Assembly: GCA_950097015.1 (NCBI GenBank)
Contig: CATNEN010000015.1
Location: 975,501 to 1,039,500, forward strand
Reading direction: 5' to 3'
Length of the DNA stretch: 64,000 nt
Origin: Macrostomum hystrix
Lineage: Eukaryota; Platyhelminthes; Macrostomidae
A model generated the notes under the pieces. That model was given only the letters and a program-made list of their open reading frames with translations. It did no database searches and was not told the DNA's origin. Both the position numbers and the translations under genes were made by a program. How positions within the stretch are numbered: position 1 is the first letter of the stretch; each line of letters opens with the position of its first letter. Shown one piece after another: positions 22,801-33,797 of this stretch.

Positions 22801-25800
22801 CCTAGCACAGTGTGGCTTAAATGCAGTTTGTTATGGGTGTCTAAACCTAGCACAGTGTAGCTTAAATGCAGTTTGTTATGGCTGTCTAAACCTAGCACAA
22901 TGTAGCTTAAATGCAGTTTGTTATGGCTGTCTAAACCTAGCACAATGTAGCTTAAATGCAGTTTGTTATGGGTGTCTAAATCTAGCACAGTGTGGCTTAA
23001 ATGCAGTTTGTTATGGGTGTCTAAACCTAGCACAATGTTGCTTAAATGTAGTTTGTTATGGGTGTCTAAACCTAGCACAATGTAGCTTAAATGCAGTTTG
23101 TTATGGCTGTCTAAACCTAGCACAGTGTTGCTTAAATGCAGTTTGTTATGGGTGTCTAAACCTAGCACAATGTAGCTTAAATGCAGTTTGTTATGGCTGT
23201 CTAAACCTAGCACAGTGTTGCTTAAATGCAGTTTGTTATGGCTGTCTAAACCTAGCACAGTGTGGCTTAAATGCAGTTTGTTATGGGTGTCTAAACCTAG
23301 CACAATGTAGCTTAAATGCAGTTTGTTATGGGTGTCTAAACCTAGCACAGTGTAGCTTAAATGCAGTTTGTTATGGGTGTCTAAACCTAGCACAGTGTGG
23401 CTTAAATGCAGTTTGTTATGGGTGTCTAAACCTAGCACAGTGTGGCTTAAATGCAGTTTGTTATGGGTGTCTAAACCTAGCACAGTGTAGCTTAAATGCA
23501 GCTTGTTATGGGTGTCTAAACCTAGCACAATGTTGCTTAAATGTAGTTTGTTATGGCTGTCTAAACCTAGCACAGTGTAGCTTAAATGCAGTTTGTCAGG
23601 GGTTTCTAAACCCAGCATCGTGGCTTTTCCTCGCCCAGGGAGTTTAAATCTAACACATGAATTTTCGCTTCAGCATCAGCCCGAATTCTCGAGGTCCGAT
23701 TCCACCAACGCCCAGCATCCTAAAGTCTCCCGCCCCATCGTCCTCTGTCGCCGTCGGGTCGCCATTTCGTCGCCTATTTGAGCCGGCCTCGGATACCGAC
23801 TCGCCGCTGCTGCTACCACCGCGCAGCTGTCGCAAGTCCACTGCCGACTCGCCCATGCTAGTCGAGGACATCATGCGGCGCGCCTCGGACAACCTCATGG
23901 TGTCCATGCCATCGGCCTGCTACTCAGGCGCCTTCTGCCTCGACAACTCCACCAGCGATGAATTGTTCGCCGAAATTCGACGCGTCTGCGACCAGCTGCC
24001 GTTGAAGCTGAAGCTGGCCCTTTTAAGCCGATTCCAACTCGAGCGAGAGCGCTGCCAAGTCGACGTGGCTCTTGGCAGCCTGAATTCGTTGTGCGATGCG
24101 GCCGACAGTCAGATTGGCGCCGAGGACGCGGCGGCCGCTCTCTATCGTCGACGCCTGGGCGAAGCTGCCAGCGACATGGTGGCAAAACTGCTGCCCGACA
24201 TTCTGGCGGGCGATAAAGTTCGAAGTCTGTGCAGCAGACTGCCGGTGGACCAACTGGCCAGGCGTAAGTTTTTCATATAGGGAGCGGATTGAGTTGGTTG
24301 GGGGCGCATTGAGTTGGTTGGGGAGCGGATTGAGTTGGTTGGGGGGCGGATTGAGTTGGTTGGGGGGCGGATTGAGTTGGTTGGGGAGCGGATTGAGTTG
24401 GTTGGGGGGCGGATTGAGTTGGTTGGGGGCCGATTGAGTTGGTAGTGGGCGAAATCAGTTTATTAGGGGGCGAATTTTGTTTAATAGGGGCGGATTCTGT
24501 TTAGTAAAGGGCGGATTCTGTTTTTTTAGGGGCCGATTCTGTCTATTAGAGTTGTGCAGATTCTGTTTATTAGGGAGCAGATCAAGTTGATAGGGAGCGA
24601 GTCCGTTAGTACAGATTGCATAGGGAGTTTTGTGCAGGATCGGTGCCAGTATTACCAGACTGTGAGCTGGTCCTGAGTCAAAGCCGCACCTGAATTCTCC
24701 CGCCAGTGAAGCAGCGGGGCCGCCAGCTGCTCATGGAGAAGAGTCGCTGCTTGCTGTCAGCAGCGCTGGATTCTGCTGTGGCCGAGGCCTCGGTGGACCG
24801 GGTCCTCAGGCCGCCTCCCTGCGCCAGCTCTAAGCGGCGCTCGCAGCGTCTAGACTCCTGGCTGAGTACTCCGCCAGCCAGAGGGGAGTTGTCCACAGCT
24901 GAGGACTGCGCTCCGCTGTTCAACGCTCGACTCGTGGCTGAGAGCGCGTAAGTGCCGACCTGCCAGTCATTGAGCCTCCTCGAGCAGCTGAGTCACAGAT
25001 TTGCATGCAATCCTTCACTGCAGGTTCTGCACAGTGCAGTGCTCGGTGTCAGAGGATCCGCCCATTGTGCTGCTGAAGTATCTCCACAGTCGGCTGCACA
25101 TCAGCTGCCGAGTTCTGTTTGAAGAGCGCGAGGCTAAGCGGACTGATAACAGTCAGGGGCCAGACACCGAGCTGGCTGCTTCAGCGGGCGATTCTGTTCG
25201 AGTGCTGAGCTTCACCTGCTCTGTTTGGAAAGGTGAGAAAGGCTGGAAGGAAGGAAAAGGAGCGGGAAAATCGTGAAATGTAAATGGACGCGTTGGACAA
25301 TAAAACCATTGGGTTAACAATCTGAGCTCGTAGGTTGGAAACAATTACGGCAGACTACGAAAATGGATTAGAGAATCAATTTACTAGGGTGGATTATAAA
25401 GAATCAATAATTAAGGTAGATAAGAAAGATAATAGAGCTGATCAGAAAACTAACACTGAAAGGATTTTTTTAAACTAACAAATCTGGAAATATTTGTTTC
25501 TTTATATCATTTCTTGCATCCTCAATCATCGCATCCCCAATCCTCAATCATCAATCATCGCATCCCCAATCCTAAATCCTCAATCCTGAATCATCAATCC
25601 TCAATCTTCAATCCTCACATCCCAAATCCCCAATCCTCGCATCCCAAATCCCCAATCCTCAATCCTTAATCTTCAATCCTCGCATCCCCAATCCTAAATC
25701 CTCAATCCTTTTCCAGACGGCTGCAGCAGCGGGCTCTACGGCCAATTTTCGGCTCTGTTTAACTCCACCGCCGCCCTGCTGCGGGACTCGCTCAGCTACT

Positions 25801-28800
25801 GCTGCATGAACATGCCACTGGCCAAGTTTGAGCAGGTTCGAGCTTGCTTTGTATTTGCATTTGCTATGCTCCTGATCCGAGAAGCCTGTATCGATAACAA
25901 TGCAATTCCAGAGAGCCTATGACATTGTAAAGCCGGCCTACCTGCTGCTGCTGGACTTTGTCAGGCTGCAGCTCGTGCCCTGCCAAGTGCGGCTGGACTG
26001 CCTGGCTGAAAAATCTGTTGCGTAAGTGTTACTTTTGTTTAGTTTTTTTGCTGCCTGTTTTAAACACTAGAGGTGGCTGACTTCGAAGAGGTGACTTCGA
26101 AATCAGGAGACGAGGAAAAATATTAAACAAGTGAAAACGTTTTTAAACATTTTGCGCACTCCACAAACTTTTAAATTAGTAAGATTACAACATTTTTATC
26201 CTGCGCCACCAATCTACTTGAATTTGAAGAGGCAGTTCTCAAATTTTCCGTTGAAGTTAAGCGCCAAGGCAGAACGGTAGCCTTCTCCATTGTTGTACTC
26301 CAGAGACTCCACGTCAATCTGCTGCACAAGATGCTAATTTCTCGGAACAGTTGTGAGTGTGGCCACTTGATGGTCCGACTCTTGGACAGAGCTAGAAGAT
26401 TGGCGGGACAATACAGATGTTTCAGTCATGGACACTGTGTTCCCATCATTTCAATGGGTTTGCTCAGTCTTCTCGGCTTTGCCCGTGGATCCATACAGAT
26501 TCCCTGACATAGCGTCCGACATGTTAGCGATCTCCGTTGCTTAGCGCTTTCCATGCGTAAGGTACCAGGGTGCGGTTATAGCAAAGAAAAAATGGAAGAC
26601 AAAGCACGGAAAGTATTATGCATTTTTCATGTATCGTAGTTTCACGAACCTCTGAATGGTCTTTGCCTCCTTGTGACCAGTGATCTTGCATATTTGCTCG
26701 TGATGAATTCCGGCTTCGGGAATACCAGAGATGACAGTTGGTCGGATACGATGTGCTGTGTACTCCTTCGACAGTCCAGCCGCATTCGATAAAGCCTTCA
26801 TCATTCCCCCGACACTGTTCAAACCTTGTGAGATCTTGGTAAACCAACCAGTTCCGAGGGACGCCTTCTTTTTGGGTGTCAGAAGCAACGGGGAATCTTC
26901 CATGAGTCCGAATGTGGCACTGCGCTTCTGAATATACGGTTGGTCTCCTGCAAAAGGCTTCCACCAGTTGCCCGAATGACCGCTTCTTTACTGTCGCTGA
27001 TTGCACTTGCTGAGAGTTTGGTACCCAAAGTCTTCTGTAGCCCAGTGCGCAAACAGGGTTAGTCTCGAAGATCAGACTTTCAGTCGTCTATCCACGAAGC
27101 CACTCTCGACCACAGTCCAAAAGAGTTGATGAGGATGAAGTACACCACGTGAAGCTGCACAGTTGGGGTTGATCGATCAAAATAGCCAGACAGCCTCCCC
27201 AGGTCCTCCTTACAAATAGCTACAAATTTTTTTTTCTTCCGTTAGCTATGAGAAACAGGCGGCCAGAGGCTTTCAAAGCCAAATTCGCCTGCGCGAACGC
27301 GGCATCCTTGATTATATTCAGCTAGCGAGCACGCAGAAAGTCTCTTAAATTCAAATGTGCTTGCCCTCATTTCCTGACCCATAAAAGAGTGTTGGAAACA
27401 CATCTATCTATGGCGGAAACCTCTCGTCTATTCCTCCGCAAGCCACTAGGAGGGATGGAAGAATCTTCTCCCTGCATTAGTTTCTGCGGCTTTACATGTC
27501 AAAAACCCACCCTACGGGGTGCTTTAGGGAAGTACGAGTATGTAGTGTCTCACGAACAGCGAAATAGTTAGTCAATGATGTCGATGCATGGCTTTTAAGT
27601 GCAGTCAAAAGCCGTGCGTCATCTCTCCATATGCTTTACTTTAGGCTTTATGTCTTTATGTGTAGTTTCTACTTCATTTAAACATAGTAAACAACATCAA
27701 CTACCAGGTACATAACCTACAAAGGAACTCGCCTACATTTGTTCCATTTATTTTTTAGTGTTACTTTACTTCGAACCATAAATACGAGAGCTTTCTCGTA
27801 TATCCAAAACAAGCCAGCTCACTCATCAGTTCTACTATTATGACAAGAGAACCGCTCGTATGTCAAAATGCACCTTATCTATTTTAAAATTGAACTCTTG
27901 AGTATCGTGTGAGCAAGACATCTGCGTATGACCAAGCGCCTTAGTGGCTTCCTGCGTGCTATAAATAAGATCGTTATTATAAGAGTTATGCAAAAATTTT
28001 GTTTTGAAATCAAACGATTGAGTTTAGAAAGATGCGTCCACTTTTTCTTATAGCCCTCCTGTTGGTTGTGATAGCAGCCTCAGGCGCTGCAGCCAGTGAT
28101 CCGCAAAGGTCGGATATGGTTCACAGAGCCAAAGAATACATTGACGCCATGCAGGAGCTGTCAAAGATGATTAACAAGGGCTTCGAAGCGATTAAGTCCA
28201 TCACCAATGGACTGCCCGGATTCCTGGGACTGATCTCCAAGATCCTCGGCATCATCAACGTGTTCTTCGGTTTGCCGTCGTCTGACTCGCAGCAGCTTAA
28301 AGAGTACTTTGACGAGGTAAACCGGCAGTTTGAGGTGGTCTTCATCCAGATGGACGAGGTCAAGAGGCTTATCAGCTGGGAGTCGGCCAGAGGCAAGTAC
28401 GCTGAGGATGAGAAGCACATCTTGCTCATGAGGACTTACTACAAGCGATACATCAGTCAGCCTGAAAATTTGCAAATCCGAAACCAGTTCTTGACTGCTT
28501 ATGAGCAGAGAATACTCGCCGTGACTCACCTATACCACGGAGTGATCGTAACTGACGGTGTTCTCTTAGACAACCTAGCTGACGCGTCGATCAAGTTCAC
28601 AAATAACGACAGGCGTCTCACTACAGACTTTCTGCTCGGTCTGCTCAAGCTAATTCTACAGGGCTCGCAGATGGACATCCTGTACTACCGGTTGAAGGGC
28701 TTGGATGCCGAGCTGCGCCAGACCCAGTGGGACGAGAAGCTCAAAGAACTGATCACCAAAATCGATAGCACCGATACTCACCTCGTGAGTGTGTGGTTCG

Positions 28801-31800
28801 ATCAGGCGGATAAGGATGTGCATGAGATCATGATGAAGGAGGGGGGCATGGGCGAGGCTGAGCTGGCTGACACCATGTACAAAAAGCTGAAGCAGAAGTT
28901 CTACTGGAAAAAGTGGTGCGTCATCAGCACCAGACAGGAAGACATCATGAGCTACATCTTTCAGCGTCGGCTTGGTTTGAACTCGCATCACTGGCTAAAA
29001 ATCGGAAGCGGAAAGCGAGTTGAGGTGACAGTCTCTGACCCAGTTCATCTGAATATGCACGCCATTCGAGGCGCCATCGGTCACACAAAGGTCCAGGCTT
29101 ACACTACATTCATCCCTGCCAGTGAAATGCAGAGACATTTTCGTGATGGCCTGAGAGGATGGAGTCAGAATGAGCATACCTACTCTTACGCGGTGCGCGC
29201 AGCCTGTGCCGGATGTCGGCTGTACGCTGCTGGGGACCCTGGCCAGTACCATTCTGAGAACTTCGTTTCATTCTGGCTGTTGCTGATAATCCCTGCGGCC
29301 GTTGATGGCAATATCGCGGCTTGCTAATGTGCATCGAGATTTCATGCTTATATTATGAGCTGTGAGAATCGAACTGAATAAAAAATTAATAGAAAATTCA
29401 ATTCGCGCGCCTTCGGCGATGCAAACTCGGTCGGACTTATTGAGATTTTTTGTTTTTCGGATGCATTCATTTTATGCCGACATTTCGCCTAGCAGTTTTT
29501 TTGCAGGATATATTAGTGTTTAGATCATGATTCCAAAAACTGTAGTCGGTTTTTATTAGCCGGTTGTTACTAACGAGGCATTTAAGTTGGGAAATGCAAA
29601 TCAGAAAAAAAATTGTTGAAGGGCTGCTAGCGATCATGCATCATTTGGTCACACTGAATGTGTTGGTTGATCGACCCGCAGTTACATCAATTCTATGTAC
29701 TGGCAGTTTTATTGGCAAAACAATAAACACATAGTATAAATACACAGGCAAATTGAAAAAGTACTTAAAATACTCTGTATTTTGGATTAATCCATACATT
29801 ATTTACATAAAGCCATTCGAGTAAAAGTTGTTAAATTAATGAAAAAAGTACAAAATATTTTATCAATCATACACTGTGACAGGCTCGGTGGTACTAAAGT
29901 TCGCAAATAAGTTCTGTGACCCGAGATAAAGTAAGAACTGAACAAATGGATTAGCCTCAGCTGTGAGAAAATGCCGTGTGTTAATCTGGCGAAAAACTTG
30001 CTGCATTGACAGCTAGTTGCTGCGAATTTTCGTTGAATCGAATGAATTTTCCGCTGTTTCAATTGTTTTAATTAACTCTAAGCAAATTTTTAAATCTTCA
30101 TCTTCCAGTTGCTCATTCGTGGTCATGAGCAGTCTGAAAGCATTCTTGGCCAGCAGTCGCGCTTCGGCTAATGGCCAAACTGGAACAATTCCGCAACAGC
30201 CACCTCCTGTCTACCGAGTGTCAGTTCGCATCTACCTGCCTGACATTGATCGGTTCTTTTCAACGCAGCCGGCCAACAGGTCGCCCGCTGGCGATGGTAT
30301 CGACTCTGTCTTCAGTGTTGACATCGAACAGGACAGCTGCGGCGGGCTGTTTGAACTTATAGAGTAAGTTCGCTTACGCCATAGATTTGCTCAGCATTTA
30401 AGGGATTGGATTAGGAAATAAAGCTCAGGGTCAAGCAGTTAAGGGTCAGTGGATGAGAGGTCAGGCAATTAAGGGTCAGTGGATGAGGGGTCAGGCAGTT
30501 AAGAGTCAGTGGATGAGGGTCAGGCAGTTAAGAGTCAGTGGATGAGGGTCAGGCAGTTAAGAGTCAGTGGATGAGGGGTCAGGCAGTTAAGAGTCAGTGG
30601 ATGAGGGTCAGGCAGTTAAGAGTCAGTGGATGAGGGTCAGGCAGTTAAGGGTCAGTGGATGAGGGGTCAGGCAGTTAAGTGTCAGTGGATGAGGGGTCAG
30701 GCAGTTAAAGGTCAGTGGATGAGGGGTCAGGCAGTTAAGAGTCAGTGGATGAGGGGTCAGGCAGTTAAGAGTCAGTGGATGAGGGTCAGGCAGTTAAGAG
30801 TCAGTGGATGAGGGTCAGGCAGTTAAGAGTCAGTGGATGAGGGGTCAGGCAGTTAAGAGTCAGTGGATGAGGGTCAGGCAGTTAAGAGTCAGTGGATGAG
30901 GGTCAGGCAGTTAAGAGTCAGTGGATGAGGGGTCAGGCAGTTAAGGGTCAGTGGATGAGAGGTCAGGCAATTAAGGGTCAGTGGATAAAGGGTCAGGCAG
31001 TTAAAGGTCAGTGGATGAGGGGTCAGGCAGTTAAGGGTCAGTGGATGAGGGTCAGGCAGTTAAGGGTCAGTGGATAAGGGGTCAGGCAGTCAAAGGTCAG
31101 TGGATGAGGGGTCAGGCAGTTAAAGGTCAGTGGATGAGGGGTCAGGCAGTTAAAGGTCATTGGATGAGGGGTCAGGCAGTTAAAGGTCAGTGGATGAGGG
31201 GTCAGGCAGTTAAGAGTCAGTGGATGAGGGGTCAGGCAGTTAAGAGTCAGTGGATGAGGGTCAGGCAGTTAAGAGTCAGTGGATGAGGGGTCAGGCAGTT
31301 AAGAGTCAGTGGATGAGGGGTCAGGCAGTTAAGAGTCAGTGGATGAGGGTCAGGCAGTTAAGAGTCAGTGGATGAGGGTCAGGCAGTTAAGAGTCAGTGG
31401 ATGAGGGGTCAGGCAGTTAAGGGTCAGTGGATGAGAGGTCAGGCAATTAAGGGTCAGTGGATAAAGGGTCAGGCAGTTAAAGGTCAGTGGATGAGGGGTC
31501 AGGCAGTTAAGGGTCAGTGGATGAGAGTCAGGCAGTTAAGGGTCAGTGGATAAGGGGTCAGGCAGTTAAAGGTCAGTGGATGAGGGGTCAGGCAGTTAAA
31601 GGTCATTGGATGAGGGGTCAGGCAGTTAAGGGTCAGTGGATGAGGGGTCAGGCAGTTAAGGGTCAGTGGATGAGGGGTCAGGCAGTTAAGAACTAGTCAG
31701 TGGATGAGGGGTCAGGCAGTTAAAGGTCAGTGGATGAGGGGTCAGGCAGTTAAGTGTCAGTGGATGAGGGGTCAGGCAGTTAAGGGTCAGTGGATGAGGG

Positions 31801-32848
31801 GTCAGGCAGTTAAGAACTAGTCAGTGGATGAGGGGTCAGGCAGTTAAAGGTCAGTGGATGAGGGGTCAGGCAGTTAAAGGTCATTGGATGAGGGGTCAGG
31901 CAGTTAAGGGTCAGTGGATGAGGGGTCAGGCAGTTAAGAACTAGTCAGTGGATGAGGGGTCAGGCAGTTAAAGGTCAGTGGATGAGGGGTCAGGCAGTTA
32001 AGGGTCAGTGGATGAGGGGTCAGGCAGTTAAGGGTCAGTGGATGAGGGGTCAGGCAGTTAAGGGTCAGTGGATGAGGGGTCAGGCAGTTAAGGGTCAGTG
32101 GATGAGGGGTCAGGCAGTTAAGTGTCAGTGGATGAGGGGTCAGGCAGTTAAGGGTCAGTGGATGAGGGGTCAGGCAGTTAAGGGTCATTGGATGAGGGGT
32201 CAGGCAGTTAAAGGTCAGTGGATGAGGGGTCAGGCAGTTAAGAACTAGTCAGTGGATGAGGGGTCAGGCAGTTAAGAGTCAGTGGATGAGGGTCAGGCAG
32301 TTAAGAGTCAGTGGATGAGGGGTCAGGCAGTTAAAGGTCAGTGGATAAGGGGTCAGGCAGTTAAGGGTCAGTGGATGAGGGGTCAGGCAGTTAAGGGTCA
32401 GTGGATGAGGGGTCAGGCAGTTAAGGGTCAGTGGATGAGGGGTCAGGCAGTTAAGGGTCAGTGGATGAGGGGTCAGGCAGTTAAGGGTCAGTGGATGAGG
32501 GGTCAGGCAGTTAAGGGTCATTGGATGAGGGGTCAGGCAGTTAAAGGTCAGTGGATGAGGGGTCAGGCAGTTAAGAACTAGTCAGTGGATGAGGGGTCAG
32601 GCAGTTAAGAGTCAGTGGATGAGGGTCAGGCAGTTAAGAGTCAGTGGATGAGGGGTCAGGCAGTTAAGGGTCAGTGGATGAGGGGTCAGGACAGGCCATT
32701 ACAGCCAGCTATCCCTTACCCGCATTTCAGCGCGGAGTCACTGTCAGGCCGCATCAAGGAGCGAATTGGTGAGAACCAGCGTCAACCGCTCACCTCGGCC
32801 TACGATGCCAGCCTGCGGTTTTTGAACTCACTCTGTGCTCAGCGCTGA
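19812..32848 (+). CDS. KNL1: KNL1 / Spc105-type kinetochore scaffold
   Basis: Eleven in-phase exons: 19812-19874, 20002-20870, 21447-21790, 22389-22659, 23674-24263, 24707-24947, 25024-25232, 25717-25835, 25912-26021, 30109-30363, 32731-32848; 1062 residues. The N-terminus carries the two PP1-docking motifs of this family: SILK (residues 21-24, split by intron 1) and RVSF (52-55) in KRVSFARTYKLKEF. MELT-like motifs, which recruit BUB proteins when phosphorylated, are few: MEIT (117-120) and perhaps MSLT (90-93). A Gln run, an acidic stretch and a His-rich run fill the middle. The C-terminal part (about 480-1062) is helical, then strand-rich (YRVSVRIYLPDI, SVFSVDIEQDS), consistent with the coiled coil and RWD domains that bind MIS12. 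The family call rests mainly on the SILK/RVSF pair. Exons 10 and 11 are joined by phase and context across 4.1-kb and 2.4-kb introns and are less certain. The exon 8 donor is CAG|GTTCGA. Confidence 0.75.
21945..22095 (+). mobile_element. tRNA-like SINE head in KNL1 intron 3
   Basis: TGAGTAGGTCAGCGGCTAAT resembles an A box and GCTGGTTCGTTCC a B box, about 45 bp apart. The downstream part carries the inverted pair GGAGATGCTCC / GTGCATCTCC. It seems a different SINE type from the one at 1231. No target duplication is apparent. Confidence 0.5.
22145..22335 (-). mobile_element. Second copy of the 1231-type SINE (truncated)
   Basis: Shares TTCTGCCCATTTCGCTGAC, GCACACACGCACA, ACGCAGGC and AAATCTGCCCTG with 1295-1405, in the same orientation. 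It lacks a clear tRNA head. It lies in KNL1 intron 3 just before exon 4. Confidence 0.75.
22790..23625. repeat. 45-bp minisatellite in KNL1 intron 4
   Basis: About nineteen units containing TCTAAACCTAGCACAGTGT and GCTTAAATGCAGTTTGTTAT, running close to the intron's acceptor at 23673. A 281-residue minus-strand frame across it is a repeat artefact. Confidence 0.95.
24275..24440. repeat. 22-bp minisatellite in KNL1 intron 5
   Basis: About eight units of GGGAGCGGATTGAGTTGGTT type start a few bases after the exon 5 donor. They decay into related TTTATTAGGG and GGCGGATTCTG motifs up to about 24600. Confidence 0.9.
25515..25715. repeat. Imperfect CAATCCTCAATC repeats in KNL1 intron 7
   Basis: Degenerate pyrimidine-rich repeats (CATCCCCAATCCTCAATC) run directly into the exon 8 acceptor TTTTCCAG and may supply its polypyrimidine tract. 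Confidence 0.8.
26524..27006 (-). pseudogene. Crypton-like tyrosine recombinase remnant
   Basis: Two overlapping minus-strand frames. The 95-residue frame 26616-26903 contains TGWFTKISQGLNSVGGMMKA, AGLSKEYTAHRIR and CKITGHKEAKTIQRFVK. This pattern matches the C-terminal half of the Crypton / ZMYM-type recombinase domain, whose usual form is yTNHSiRat...itGHks...Y. The HxxR and GH boxes are visible, but the position expected to hold the nucleophilic Tyr is Phe (QRFVK). The 5' part is in another frame and the fragment lacks the N-terminal domain. It lies antisense in KNL1 intron 9 and is taken as a dead fossil. Confidence 0.65.
27007..27959. other. KNL1 intron 9, part without features
   Basis: No exon or repeat that can be supported. 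It includes TACGAG/CTCGTA-containing stretches around 27.53-27.87 kb and ends at the TATA box of the nested gene. Confidence 0.4.
27960..27967 (+). promoter_or_regulatory. TATA box of the nested gene
   Basis: TATAAATA lies 65 bp upstream of the ATG at 28032. This predicts a start site near 27990 and a leader of about 40 nt. It shows that the intronic gene has its own promoter. Confidence 0.7.
28032..29327 (+). CDS. Secreted helical protein, possibly rapunzel/cephalotoxin-like, nested in KNL1 intron 9
   Basis: A single uninterrupted frame of 431 residues. It starts with a clear signal peptide (MRPLFLIALLLVVIAASGAA, cleavage near residue 22). A mainly helical region (about 30-290) follows, with a hydrophobic hairpin-like segment (GLPGFLGLISKILGIINVFF, about 58-77) and then amphipathic helices (QLKEYFDEVNRQFEVVFIQM). 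The remainder (about 290-431) is more mixed and has several cysteines (KKWCV, AACAGCRLYA, ending AAC). The layout recalls the rapunzel / SE-cephalotoxin-like family of secreted animal proteins, some of which are toxins. That is a fold-level impression and not a motif match. It has its own TATA box and polyadenylation signal, no introns, and the same strand as its host gene. Function unknown. Confidence 0.7.
   Translation: MRPLFLIALLLVVIAASGAAASDPQRSDMVHRAKEYIDAMQELSKMINKGFEAIKSITNGLPGFLGLISKILGIINVFFGLPSSDSQQLKEYFDEVNRQFEVVFIQMDEVKRLISWESARGKYAEDEKHILLMRTYYKRYISQPENLQIRNQFLTAYEQRILAVTHLYHGVIVTDGVLLDNLADASIKFTNNDRRLTTDFLLGLLKLILQGSQMDILYYRLKGLDAELRQTQWDEKLKELITKIDSTDTHLVSVWFDQADKDVHEIMMKEGGMGEAELADTMYKKLKQKFYWKKWCVISTRQEDIMSYIFQRRLGLNSHHWLKIGSGKRVEVTVSDPVHLNMHAIRGAIGHTKVQAYTTFIPASEMQRHFRDGLRGWSQNEHTYSYAVRAACAGCRLYAAGDPGQYHSENFVSFWLLLIIPAAVDGNIAAC
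29377..29382 (+). terminator. Polyadenylation signal of the nested gene
   Basis: AATAAA lies 49 nt after the stop codon of the nested gene, inside the KNL1 intron. Confidence 0.7.
29383..30108. other. Rest of KNL1 intron 9
   Basis: AT-rich and non-coding as far as can be seen. It ends in the pyrimidine-rich acceptor TCTTCATCTTCCAG before exon 10. Confidence 0.45.
30424..32692. repeat. 29/30-bp minisatellite in KNL1 intron 10
   Basis: About 2.27 kb of units GTCAGTGGATGAGGGGTCAG plus GCAGTTAAGG, with two length classes (GAGGGTC and GAGGGGTC) and GGGTC/GAGTC/AAGTC variants. Units carrying AAGAACTAGTCAGTGG recur at about 31690, 31813, 31937, 32246 and 32577 and mark higher-order duplications. 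The copy at 46005-46490 is only about 0.5 kb. Confidence 0.97.
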
Positions 32849-33127
32849 GTGATGTCTCTCTGCAGTCAGTAGAATCGATACTAGCAAGGATAGTTTGATT
32901 ATATAGTTCTAATCTTGCACCCTAGTCTGTCAGTTTCATGTCAGTCACAGAAAGTGTAACTTTGAGTGCAGCTCAAAGTGGACAGCATTTGTTTTACTTC
33001 TCTCAGCTATTCTGAAAAAATCAAATCTACTTTTTTCCCAGAATTTTAATCGAATCACTTTAAAAATGGCATTTGTAAAAAGGTTTTGTAGCTTTTTGCT
33101 TTAATTGTAAATTTTCATTCTTCATAA

Positions 33128-33133
33128 AATAAA
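33128..33133 (+). terminator. Candidate KNL1 polyadenylation signal
   Basis: AATAAA lies about 280 nt after the KNL1 stop codon. The whole 3' flank to about 33420 is repeated almost identically at 46649-47220, including this signal. Confidence 0.55.
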
Positions 33134-33374
33134 ATTGTCTCGGCTCATTGCCGACTTTATTTTTAATTCTTTGCTATTACAAACGTACTACTCGCTGCAG
33201 TAGTGCAGTTACAATTCATATTTAGCTAAGGGAATTTGGAGTGACTATATGTTTATCAGTCTTATCGAATACAAAGTAAACATCATGATGAAAGATCACT
33301 TTATTAAAATAGATATTCCATACATTTTATTAAAACATACTTCCATCCTTCAGTACCTGTTGGTCTCGTGGTGA

Positions 33375-33797
33375 TTCTAGCTGTGGTTCTTACTGCGATT
33401 CCAGCTCTGGTACTTACTGCGATTCCAGCTGTGGTTCTTTCTGCGATTCCAGCTGTGGTTCTTTCTGCGATTCCAGCTATGATTCTTACTGCGATTCCAG
33501 CTGTGGTTCTTTCTGCGATTCCAGCTATGATTCTTACTGCGATTCCAGCTGTGGTTCTTTCTGCGATTCCAGCTGTGGTTCTTTCTGCGATTCCAGTTGT
33601 TTCTTTCTGCGATTCCAGCTGTGGTTCTTTTTGTGATTGCAGCAGTGGTTCTTACGGCGATTCCAGCTGTTTCTTACTGCGATTCCAGCTGTTTCTTACT
33701 GCGACTCGAGCTGTGGTTCTTTTTGCTATTCCAGCTGTGGTTCTTACTGTGATTCCAGCTGTGGTTCTTACTGTGATTCCAGCTGTGGTTCTCGAAA
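33375..33797. repeat. 24-bp minisatellite downstream of KNL1
   Basis: Units of ATTCCAGCTGTGGTTCTTTC plus TGCG, with an irregular 3' part. It matches the longer array at 47170-48000. The hydrophobic plus-strand frame has no ATG and is not taken as a gene. Confidence 0.95.

Noticed and set aside
22773-23618. 281-residue minus-strand ORF (LGLDTHNKLHLS repeats)
   Set aside because: It lies wholly within the 45-bp array of KNL1 intron 4, antisense to the gene.
30424-32692. Possible CRISPR-like array of direct repeats
   Set aside because: Repeats are contiguous with no unique spacers, and the context is a eukaryotic intron; it is a minisatellite.
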